A stretch of 64,000 nt of DNA, taken from Scolanthus callimorphus. Lineage: Eukaryota; Cnidaria; Anthozoa; Actiniaria; Edwardsiidae. Below are positions 20,866 to 32,800 of the stretch, in pieces. The stretch is taken from contig CM066913.1 of NCBI GenBank assembly GCA_033964015.1, positions 28,732,790 through 28,796,789 on the forward strand. The letters are read 5' to 3'. The first letter of the stretch is position 1. Every line of letters begins with the position of its first letter. Below the pieces are notes generated by a model. It saw nothing but the letters and a program-made list of their open reading frames with translations. It did not search any database and had not been told where the DNA came from. Made by a program: the position numbers and the translations under genes.

Positions 20866-23800
20866 CTAGACAAACAGATGCAGGTTAAATACCTAGGTAC
20901 TGAACAAATAAACCGCGGTAATACTAGACAAACGGATTAATGTCAAGAAGTCAATTGCCTAGGTACTGGACAAATAAACCGTGGTAATACTAGACAAACG
21001 GATTCATGTCAAGAAGTCAAATGCCTAGGTACTGAACAAATAAACCGCGGTAATACTAGACAAACAGACTCATGTCAAGAAGTCAAATGCCTAGGTACTG
21101 AACAAATAAACCGCGGTAATACTAGACAAACGGATTAATGTCAAGAAGTCAATTGCCTAGGTATTGGACAAATAAACCGTGGTAATACTAGACAAACGGA
21201 TTCATGTCAAGAAGTCAATTGCCTAGGTACTGAACAAAAAACCGCGGTAATACTAGACAAACGGACTCATGTCAAGAGGTCAATTGCCTAGGTACTGAAC
21301 AAATAAACCGCAGTGATACCGTACTAGACAAACGGACTCATGTCAAGAAGTCAATTGCCTAGGTACCGAACAAATAAACCGCGGTAATACTAGACAAACG
21401 GATTAATGTCAAGAAGTCAATTGCTTAGGTACTGGACAAATAAACCGTGGTAATACCAGACAAACGGATTCATGTCAAGAAGTCAAATGCCTAGGTACTG
21501 AACAAATAAACCGCGGTAATACTAGACAAACGGACTCATGTCAGAAGTCACTATAAACAAGGCACGTAGGAGAAAAAAAAGCGCGCGTAGCAGGGATTTT
21601 TCTCTATTTGCGAACGTTTGCCGTTTTCAGAGGGGCGGCCCCTCAAAACAGGAGTGCCTCAAATTCCCGGTAGGCGTCACCGAGGGGAGAATATGATCAT
21701 GTCAGCATACCTGTTCCTTGAACACATCTGAGAACTTCCTACAATCCCTGGAGCCAATAAAGGACACCACTTCACCGACGGACCAGACTGAGATGTGCTT
21801 ACTGCTTGGGCTCCACCCAATGGGGTCTTCCTGATCAACAGACAGACCAGAGGAGCTGATTGGTGATTTAGATGGTTGTGCTTGAGTTTTCGGGGCAAGA
21901 AGGGGTTTCTTGGGTTGTTTAGGGGCGGTGCCGTTGGGGAGTGGTTTGGCAATGATCCCTGTGATAAAGAAATAGAACAAGGTTGGATCTGGCGAGTCAT
22001 GGTGATAATTTGAACTAAACGGCCACAGACCAAATCGGCTAACGGGTTTACATCTTGTTTGCCACCCAATTCAGATCATGTGATGATTCCTTTGGGTGGT
22101 TACAATTGTTCATCTTATACATACTGGCATGCACTCGTCGTGTGTAAGAAATTGGACAATTGTAACCACTCAAGGGAATCATCACATGATATGAATTGGG
22201 TGCAACAAGATGTAAACACCGTAGCCGATTTGGCCTATTACAGCATCGTCGTACCAGACCGGGCGGGTACTTCCAGTCAAATATGATACGAGCTATAAAA
22301 CCATCAAAAACATCAAAATGGGCTTTTGAACTAATTGAGCCAAACATATAGTCTAGTCGGTAGAGGGGGCCCACAAGCAACCCCCGGAACTAGTAATGAG
22401 ACATACTTTTTGGAATCCTTAGGATGTCTAGAAACTGGATGTTAATAGCTTGAAAAAGTGTCCCACGGTCCTATCAATCAATCAAAACTTTATTTTAACA
22501 CATAATCTTCTCATAAAAATTAATAGTAAGAATATGCTCTTCCAAAGAGCTGTGTATTATTAAAAACTATCTATCTATTTATATATTTTGAATTATAGGG
22601 ATTTTTTAAATTTTTGGAAAGATGTGTTTTTTATGCTATTTGGAAAGCTATTCCACAGGACAGCTCCTCTGTATTGGAAGCTGTGTTTCCCTGCTGTCTT
22701 GTTTGGTCTGGGCACAAACAAATTACCCAATGAATTCCTAAGATTATATTTATGAGTTTCATAGGAATGTTGCCAGATTTTTGTTTTTTAATTATATTCT
22801 TTTGTTATTGAATGACTGTATTTTATGGACTGGAGCACTGTTCAGAAAAGCTCTTTAGATTCTAAATCTATACTTTTACGATCTAAGAATACTCTGATCA
22901 CATGTAGACAAGGTAAATCGCTGCCTCAGCCTTTTCCCGTCACATACGCATATCGTTTTGGTATGTCCTAATAGGAATACAAAGGCTGACAGGGTCTTAG
23001 AAAGATCTATCAGTAAGGAAAGTAGCATGTATAAAACGGGCATGTAAATTCTACATATGTGTTCAGTCTATTATAATGACACTATAACAGCATAAGTGGT
23101 AAGACTGGAATGCTTCTCTGGACAGCGCTACAGTCTATAAAATTGCCTCGTTGAATATCAAAAAATCTAAAAAAACAAAAGAATATAATTAAAAACAAAA
23201 ATGGCGCAAAATAGGGCCATGCGATACTTTTTCGAGCTGTTAACAGCTAAAACCATTTCTAGACATCCTAATGATTCCAAAAAAGTATGTCTCGTTACTA
23301 GTTCCGGGGGGTGCTTCTAGATCCCCTCTACCGACTAGACTAATCTAAAAAGCTGCTATATTTTTATCTGCAATTTTTACCTAAACAGCTTGCGCTATTT
23401 TTAACAGTGTTTTAAGGTATGACTCACCTTTAATGTCACATGTTTTACAGAGCGCGACTTTATTGAGACTGAACACATTTGGACAGACAGACAGCTTGGT
23501 GGTCAGAGTCTGAAATGAAAAACAACAACAAATAAAAACAAACATATCAGTCTCCTAAAATAGAGATTTACTTTACAAGCGAAGCAGAAACATTCTGTCA
23601 TCACGTGAGGATGTTAGGATATTAAATGGACAAATATAGCTAGTCTGTGAACTAAATTCCAGTAATGTTTTACGTGTAAAGACCAACATAGAGTGGCGGA
23701 TCCAGGGGTGGTGCTATGGGTGTGGATGCACCCCCCTTTGCGATGCAAAAATGGTTTGAAACGGCCAAATGTAGTCCAAGACTAGGTTTATAGTAGCCCT

Positions 23801-26800
23801 ATTGACAAATCTGGCTCTTCAAAACAGAAAACGCACCCTTTTTCAACATGCTGGATCCGCCCCTGATCATAATAAAAACAGGGTGACTTCATCACTACCC
23901 CAGAATCTGCTTACTCTTAAAATGGATGCAAAGGTCTTCCTGTCCCGCTCTGCAGAAAGCAACTGCAAGACCTTCTTGGATGAGTAGGAACTTAGTACTA
24001 TATGCTCCACTAACTGTCGAAGGACGGTGTTAGCCTTGGCAGGACCAATAACGGGCGGCAGACCAGACAACTTTCTCTTGTCCAAATATGGGCCACACGA
24101 ACATGTGCTTTTGATATATAGCATAATCTTCGCATCTACACATCAAAATATTGAATAAAATCATTCACTTAAATGAAAACCAATACTGTACATGTAGCCC
24201 TCAAAAAACTCTTCGTTTCATATCCTCCTACAGAACTATGCAAATTAAGGCCTCAAAGCTAGAAACAAGTAGTACAGGTGCCAGGTTACCATATTTTTTA
24301 ATATTTGTCAGATTTCATACTTGCACTCCTGCAAAAAAAAACTCCTATTTTTCCTACTTTTGGGGTTTCAAACTAGAGAAATCGCTTAAATCACCTTCTC
24401 TCTGAATAAGAACTGCAAAATTATCATCTAGCCTCTTGCTTACAGACGTTCAGAGCTGAAAATTAACACCGGCCATCGGACATTGTCTGATAAAATTGCC
24501 AAATGTCTGACCAATTTTCAGATACCGGTATGTCCCGCCAATTTTCCAATACTTGTAGAGTTGACTATACTGTGTGCTATTACCCTAGTATCCACACTAC
24601 TAGTAGAGGTGACTATACCGTGTGTTATTACCCTAGTATCCACACTACTAGTAGAGATGACTATACTGTGTGTTATTACCCTAGTATCCACACTACTAGT
24701 ATTGGTGACTATACCGTGTGCTATTACCCTAGTATCCACACTACTAGTAGAGTTGACTATACTGTGTGCTATTACCCGAGTATCCACACTACTAGTAGAG
24801 GTGACTATACTGTGTGCTATTACCCTAGTATCCACACTACTAGTAGAGGTGACTATACCATGTGCTATTACCCTAGTATCCACACTACTAGTAGAGGTGA
24901 CTATACTGTGTGCTATTACCCTAGTATCCACACTACTAGTAGAGGTGACTATACTGTGTGCTATTACCCTAGTATCCACACTACTAGTAGAGGTGACTAT
25001 ACCATGTGCTATTACCCTAGTATCCACACTACTAGTAGAGGTGACTATACTGTGTGCTATTACCCTAGTATCCACACTACTAGTAGAGGTGACTATACTG
25101 TGTGCTATTACCCTAGTATCCACACTACTAGTAGAGGTGACTATACTGTGTGCTATTACCCTAGTATCCACACTACTAGTAGAGGTGACTATACTGTGTG
25201 CTATTACCCTAGTATCCACACTACTAGTAGAGGTGACTATACTGTGTGCTATTACCCTAGTATCCACACTACTAGTAGAGGTGACTATACTGTGTGCTAT
25301 TACCCTAGTATCCACACTACTAGTAGAGGTGACTATACTGTGTGCTATTACCCTAGTATCCACACTACTAGTAGAGGTGACTATACTGTGTGCTATTACC
25401 CTAGTATCCACACTACTAGTAGAGGTGACTATACTGTGTGCTATTACCCTAGTACCACACTACTAGTAGAGGTGACTATACTGTGTGTTATTACCCTAGT
25501 ATCCACACTACTAGTACAGATGACTATACCGTGTGCTATTACCCTAGTATCCACACTACTAGTAGAGTGACTATACTGTGTGCTATTACCCTAGTATCCA
25601 CACTACTAGTAGAGGTGACTATACCATGTGCTATTACCCTAGTATCCACACTACTAGTAGAGGTGACTATACTGTGTGCTATTACCCTAGGTATCCACAC
25701 TACTAGTAGAGGTGACTATACTGTGTGCTATTACCCTAGTATCCACACTACTAGTAGAGGTGACTATACCGTGTGCTATTACCCTAGTATCCACACTACT
25801 AGTAGAGGTGACTATACCATGTGCTATTACCCTAGTATCCACACTACTAGTAGAGGTGACTATACTGTGTGCTATTACCCTAGTATCCACACTACTAGTA
25901 GAGGTGACTATACTGTGTGTTTTACCCTAGTATCCACACTACTAGTACAGATGACTATACCGTGTGCTATTACCCTAGTATCCACACTACTAGTAGAGGT
26001 GACTATACTGTGTGCTATTACCCTAGTATCCACACTACTAGTAGAGGTGACTATACCATGTGCTATTACCCTAGTATCCACACTACTAGTAGAGGTGACT
26101 ATACTGTGTGCTATTACCCTAGTATCCACACTACTAGTAGAGGTGACTATACTGTGTGCTATTACCCTAGTATCCACACTACTAGTAGAGGTGACTATAC
26201 CGTGTGCTATTACCCTATATCCACACTACTAGTAGAGTTGACTATACCATGTGCTAGAGCAGATTTCGTATGACTGTGAAAAGTTCCGCGACAAAGTTGT
26301 ACCGCTCCGCGACCGTGACCGCGCCGCGACTAAGTGATTTCATTCGGTATCTACAGCAGGCCAGGTTCGGTACCGCCACCGCGACAGTACCGCACCGTGT
26401 CGCGGCACTTTTCACAGTCATACGAAATCTGCTCTATTACCCTAGTATCCACACTACTAGTAGAGGTGACTATACTGTGTGCTATTACCCTAGTATCCAC
26501 ACTACTAGTAGAGGTGACTATACTGTGTGCTATTACCCTAGTATCCACACTACTAGTAGAGGTGACTATACTGTGTGCTATTACCCTAGTATCCACACTA
26601 CTAGTAGAGGTGACTATACTGTGTGCTATTACCCTAGTATCCACACTACTAGTAGAGGTGACTATACCGTGTGCTATTACCCTAGTATCCACACTACTAG
26701 TAGAGGTGACTATACCATGTGCTATTACCCTAGTATCCACACTACTAGTAGAGGGACTATACTGTGTGCTATTACCCTAGTATCCACACTACTAGTAGAG

Positions 26801-29800
26801 GTGACTATACTGTGTGTTATTACCCTAGTATCCACACTACTAGTACAGATGACTATACCGTGTGCTATTACCCTAGTATCCACACTACTAGTAGAGTGAC
26901 TATACTGTGTGCTATTACCCTAGTATCCACACTACTAGTAGAGGTGACTATACCATGTGCTATTACCCTAGTATCCACACTACTAGTAGAGGTGACTATA
27001 CTGTGTGCTATTACCCTAGGTATCCACACTACTAGTAGAGGTGACTATACTGTGTGCTATTACCCTAGTATCCACACTACTAGTAGAGGTGACTATACCG
27101 TGTGCTATTACCCTAGTATCCACACTACTAGTAGAGGTGACTATACCATGTGCTATTACCCTAGTATCCACACTACTAGTAGAGGTGACTATACTGTGTG
27201 CTATTACCCTAGTATCCACACTACTAGTAGAGGTGACTATACTGTGTGTTATTACCCTAGTATCCACACTACTAGTACAGATGACTATACCGTGTGCTAT
27301 TACCCTAGTATCCACACTACTAGTAGAGGTGACTATACTGTGTGCTATTACCCTAGTATCCACACTACTAGTAGAGGTGACTATACCATGTGCTATTACC
27401 CTAGTATCCACACTACTAGTAGAGGTGACTATACTGTGTGCTATTACCCTAGTATCCACACTACTAGTAGAGGTGACTATACTGTGTGCTATTACCCTAG
27501 TATCCACACTACTAGTAGAGGTGACTATACCGTGTGCTATTACCCTAGTATCCACACTACTAGTAGAGGTGACTATACCATGTGCTAGAGCAGATTTCGT
27601 ATGACTGTGAAAAGTTCCGCGACAAAGTTGTACCGCTCCGCGACCGTGACCGCGCCGCGACTAAGTGATTTCATTCGGTATCTACAGCAGGCCAGGTTCG
27701 GTACCGCCACCGCGACAGTACCGCACCGTGTCGCGGCACTTTTCACAGTCATACGAAATCTGCTCTATTACCCTAGTATCCACACTACTAGTAGAGGTGA
27801 CTATACTGTGTGCTATTACCCTAGTATCCACACTACTAGTAGAGGTGACTATACTGTGTGCTATTACCCTAGTATCCACACTACTAGTAGAGGTGACTAT
27901 ACTGTGTGCTATTACCCTAGTATCCACACTACTAGTAGAGTGACTATACTGTGTGCTATTACCCTAGTATCCACACTACTAGTAGGTGACTATACCGTGT
28001 GCTATTACCCTAGTATCCACACTACTAGTAGAGGTGACTATACCGTGTGCTATTACCCTAGTATCCACACTACTAGTAGAGGTGACTATACCGTGTGTTA
28101 TTACCTGGATCATCCCCTTCCTTTTGATCAAATCCGCATCATCAGTAAGGTCTATCGTATCTGACATGCTGCTAGTTGCTGGCTTTGTCTGAACAGGTGT
28201 GGGGGGTTTGGGCTGCCCTCCATTTGGGTATGTAGTTCTCCCCCCTGGAATACTTGATGAGGGGGTAGGGGTACTGGCAGATTCAGTGCTTGCAGGGGAA
28301 GATGGCTTTATCTCTTTCAATGGAGTATTCAATGGCGTGAGTTTCTTTTTGGCTGTTTCTGATGTAGGAGACTCTGCATCCGTCTTTTGAGATAATGTAG
28401 ACTTACTAGAAGAGGCTTCTGATTCAGCCTTGGCTCGCCGCTGGCTTGTTGCTCTGATGTCATTTTAAAAAATTCACATTTAATAAATTCTTCTTAGTTA
28501 AGGGAGCATTAACAATGAGCATTATGGATATAATTTTGTTACTTCTTTTAAGTGACACTCAAGGGAGGTACTCCGCTGATGTTTGGGTAGGGGTGTGCCA
28601 CCGAGGTCTTCAAAACCTGACCCTACCAGAGACCAAAAATCCTCGTTTTTTTAGACCTACAGTTAAAATTATATACCCTACTGCAGACCTAAAGTTAGTC
28701 ACCAGGGTGGTCCAGGGAATGTTAATCATGTAAAGGTTTTAAAATAAACTGTCATTAAATGCGGCATTGCAACTTTGATTGAAATTTGTCTATAGGGTAG
28801 CCATACTGAAATACATACCCGATCAGAGACCAAGCAACAAAAAAAAATAACCCTAGCGCAGACCTGAGGAGCCCAAAAACCATTCCCTAATGAGCAGCAC
28901 ATACCAGTATACCATATATGAGGGAGTACCTCCCCCCCCAGGCATAAGTGGCACTTTGATATAGCATCCCTCATGAGTTGATGATTTTCAGAACTCTCTT
29001 TGTATGACATGCTTCTATATATTGAAAGAACCATTAAACACAGAGAATAAAATAATACTTGTTAGAGTTATGACTATTGATTCAACTGTCCTTAGTAAGA
29101 AGTTCCTAATGACAACATACCTTAGAGACCTGAGTCTTGAATTTTCAGCTTCTATTTATACCAAGAAGAAAACAAAAACGTCTTTGTTATTTACCAGAAT
29201 AATAAGGAAACAGTAAGGAAGATGTAAGATGTTTTACTATGGGCTACAAAGCTAGGTGACAAGCCCACCGGACACAGGGTCTTCAACAAACATGAACAGA
29301 ACTCAAATTCTTACTTTTCTGCTGTGGTGTTAGAAGAGGGTGGCCATGCATGCTACACCAGTTGATGGGGAATAAATCATAGGATTCAACATCATAGATA
29401 TGCTCTACAACATCACTGCTATAGCCATCAAGCTGAACCCATAGTACGCGACCCATTATCTGTTTGACAGTAGCTACACTTATGGTATTCTGCTTAGTTT
29501 GGTCAACTGCTTCTAGCTTGAAACCTATTTCAAACTCAGTTTTGGGAACTTCCTGAAAAAATATTACAAAATGTGATGTAGTTAAGTTTAATAAATCAAA
29601 TATACTGGTACATTTGTAATTTAGACCAAAAATCAATAATTTAAAAGGTAGCAGTGCCAAAACGTTAAATGTATATGCACAACTACCATTGCTGTAAATT
29701 AGATGCAGTAGCAGGAAAGGCAATCATGCCTCATATGGTGTACAAAGAAGGTAGCTCTATTATAACATTAGCATAATTACTTGCATAATTAAGAAATTCC

Positions 29801-32800
29801 ATGTGCTGATGGTTGAGAGTTTTGTTTTCTCTTGCTATAATCACCTACCAGTAGATTCTATTTCAAGCCCCATTGCTTACTCAAGTGTTGAACTGTTTGA
29901 TGTACTTGTTCCCAAAATGGGGCAGGCTCATACAGTTGTATAGCTGACCCTAACAAGGCCAGACCAATGATCCAGCCCTGGTTTGGAGGACGGATCACAG
30001 AGTCACAACAAGGGCTAGAATAATAGCCTGGTGACTATATCATTCAAAGCATTGGGAGTGCACATGTGAGTTTTGTTATGATTGCAAAAACATTTTAAAA
30101 AATTAAGTTTTTGTCTTATCTCACTAGTCAGTTGAGTAATTATAATTAAAACAATTTATTGCCTCAGACTCTGTGATTATCAGCTAATATTCACAGATAA
30201 TCAAATCATCTTCTGCACTAACTGATAAATATTACAACAGCAGCTACAACAGAAACAGCAACAACAACTCAGAAAATATGAGGATTACTCTACCTGCGAG
30301 AAAAGAGCATCTGGAGCTGCTTTAGCATTGGCATAGGAAAGATAACCACTCCATGTGAAAGCCTTAGTTGGATAACCTGTAATTAAAAAATAGTTATATC
30401 TATTTGGCTTTCCACCAAAATCAAAAGGAAAAATGCTGATAGAAAAGTTGACACCACAAAAGTAGGAGCCCTACAGCACGTTATTAAACATTACGCCATA
30501 CCTCTCGGTGGGATAACAGACACATTGTTTTTCTCACACCATCCACAAGGGAATATATTCCTGGAATTCACATGGCACCAGAATGATATCTTCTCATCAC
30601 TTGATAATAGCAAATCATCTATCTCCACCATGAAATAGTTCTCATTTATAATTTGACTAACAGATGCAACACATAATGAGGAAGGATCTTTAGGATTGAC
30701 AGCTTCTAGTTTCATCCCAGATTGAAAGCCATGCATCGGTGGTAGATTATCATCCTTTTTTAGCTTCTGTTTAGTGGCCTCTTGAGGGGAGTCAGGTAAT
30801 TTGTTGATGTCGTCAATAATTTTGGACCAATCAGCCTTGTTTGTGACACCTAAACAACAGAAAAATTCACATAAAAATGAATGTAAATCTGAGTCAAAGC
30901 CATGGCATCAGTAGTAAACTCTGTACCTTTAGGTGGCTGCAATGTCATGCCATTCTTTCTTCCCCATCCCAGGCTGTGGACATTATCTGCCAAGTAGTGC
31001 ACCCACAAATCTTCCTCTTCATTATCAACACCTTCATATCTGAGCTGTAATCGCAGACCATATATCTCCACAATAGAAGCTACCCAGTAGCACAATGGGT
31101 CCTCCATGTCCTGTACTTCTAATTTGTGGCCACACTCAGTTCCTCCTCTTCCTCTTCTTCTTTGATTTTGTGAAATAAATAATCAGGTGCAGCTATGGCA
31201 TCTCGTAAATTTGTCATGAGAAACTTAGCCCAGTTGGACTCTTTGTGCCTGATGGATTCAGGAGGGATAAGCACTGTGTTTGTCCTGGCGCACCAGCCTA
31301 TAGGTTGGAGATCTGGTGAATTGCCATTACACCAGAAATCCCCACTACGGTCATGTTCATAGCCATCAAACCTTAACAGTAGTAACGGTCCTGACACCAT
31401 GACAACAGTAGCAACCCAGTAGGTACCACCAGAGCTGCTTTGATCCTTGGCTTCTAACTTCATGCCAGGGTTAAGCCTAACGTTTTACTGTCATCAATCT
31501 GCAGTGCAAGGGAAATGGATGTATGGCAGTTGGTCAGTTGGCAATACTTAAAATCTTGCTTCCTCTGCCAAAGCATGTTATCCAAGGTCAGAGCCCGACA
31601 CTGCGACAATATGGTCGCCAATGGCGACTAAATTGTGGAGCTTGGCGACCACATTTTAGAGCTAGTCGCCAAATGGCACCCCATCTTTTTGAGTGCAGCT
31701 GAGTTCTAAGTTAATGTGGCGGCTAAACATTTTGGCAACAAATTTTTTAACTAGTCGCCAATGGGGCCTAGCGAAAAAAAATTAATGTTGGGCCCTGAAG
31801 GTATTGCAAAATATGTACAATTTTTAGCGTACAGTCATACCGCTATTTTGTGTTTAAGCTTGGACACTAACTGTTGTTGTTTTTAAATCTAAAAAGTCAC
31901 CTATGCTGTACTACTACAAAGTTTTGCACATGCCAAAATGCTAGTCTCTACCAATCAAATTAGCATTTTGAGAGCATACTTTCTTTTATGTCTTGAAATG
32001 GTCTGAATAGCAGGAAGTTACAAAAATACTTTTAAAAGGATAAACACTTTAAATTTAACATTAACAGACATGTTTTGGCAGCTTAGACTGCCATAATCAT
32101 CAAACCCATCTAGATTCAAGTCAAACAATGTGGAAAAGAGTTTCTGTCCAATTGTTAATGCAAATTAGCAAAAGAAAATGATAGCACATGCAGATGTCCA
32201 ATCCATGGTAGTGGATAAGCAAGTGAGCTCACTGCAAAGAGTAACTAAAATATATAACAAAAGTGAAAGTTACTTACGTGTTGAAGGCTGAGCTGGGAAC
32301 AGCTTTGGATCTACATTTCTGCAGATAATCTTCCCACACAAAGAACTCTTCATCATCATCATCAGATGCTACAAGATAAAGTATGAATAGGAAAATTGCA
32401 ACATGCTGGTAACATGACATTTAGAATAACAATTAATTAAGTTACTATAACTTGAACATGATTTTTTCACCACCAAGATATTATATCTTTATATGACAAA
32501 GAATGAGTGTTTTTGGAAGTTTTCTCTCTCACAGTTACTGCAAGTTGAACAACCCACTTAAAATAAAAATGAATTAATCAACTGGCAAACACATAATGAT
32601 AACACATAACACATAATGATTCCTTGAATAAATGTTATGATCATGAATGGAAGTGCCAGATCCAACTGTCTAGAAAGCTTAAAACTCTGAATCTTGTAAA
32701 ACCGCGTTTAGAATTTTCCTGTTATCTGTTTAAAATTGCAAATGTTCAATACAGAAAGGCGGTGGCGAGATTTAGGCTTTCAGCCCATCGATTTCCGGTT

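Larger units (their letters stand above)
25480..27765. repeat. 1331-bp higher-order duplication within the 48-bp array
   Basis: Two MITE copies lie exactly 1331 bp apart (26257 and 27588), and private indels (GTACAGATGACTATACCG, GTAGAGTGACTATACTG, CCTAGGTATCC) recur at the same offset upstream of each. 1331 = 178 + 24 x 48 + 1. Confidence 0.9.
24545..28104 (-). repeat. 48-bp minisatellite starting at the SFMBT exon 7 donor
   Basis: About 66 units of 48 bp, interrupted by two identical 178-bp MITEs. On the gene strand each unit contains TAGGGTAATAGCACAC, a near copy of the authentic CAG|GTAATAACACAC, and the palindrome CTACTAGTAG. Because 48 is a multiple of three, the units stay open in all six frames until 1-2 base indels. 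Each unit reads VIAHSIVTSTSSVDTR in frame with exon 7. Confidence 0.97.

Noticed and set aside
24483..27604. Open frames of 180-355 codons on both strands
   Set aside because: They are by-products of the 48-bp repeat, whose length is a multiple of three, and are open in several frames at once with mirror-image repeats.
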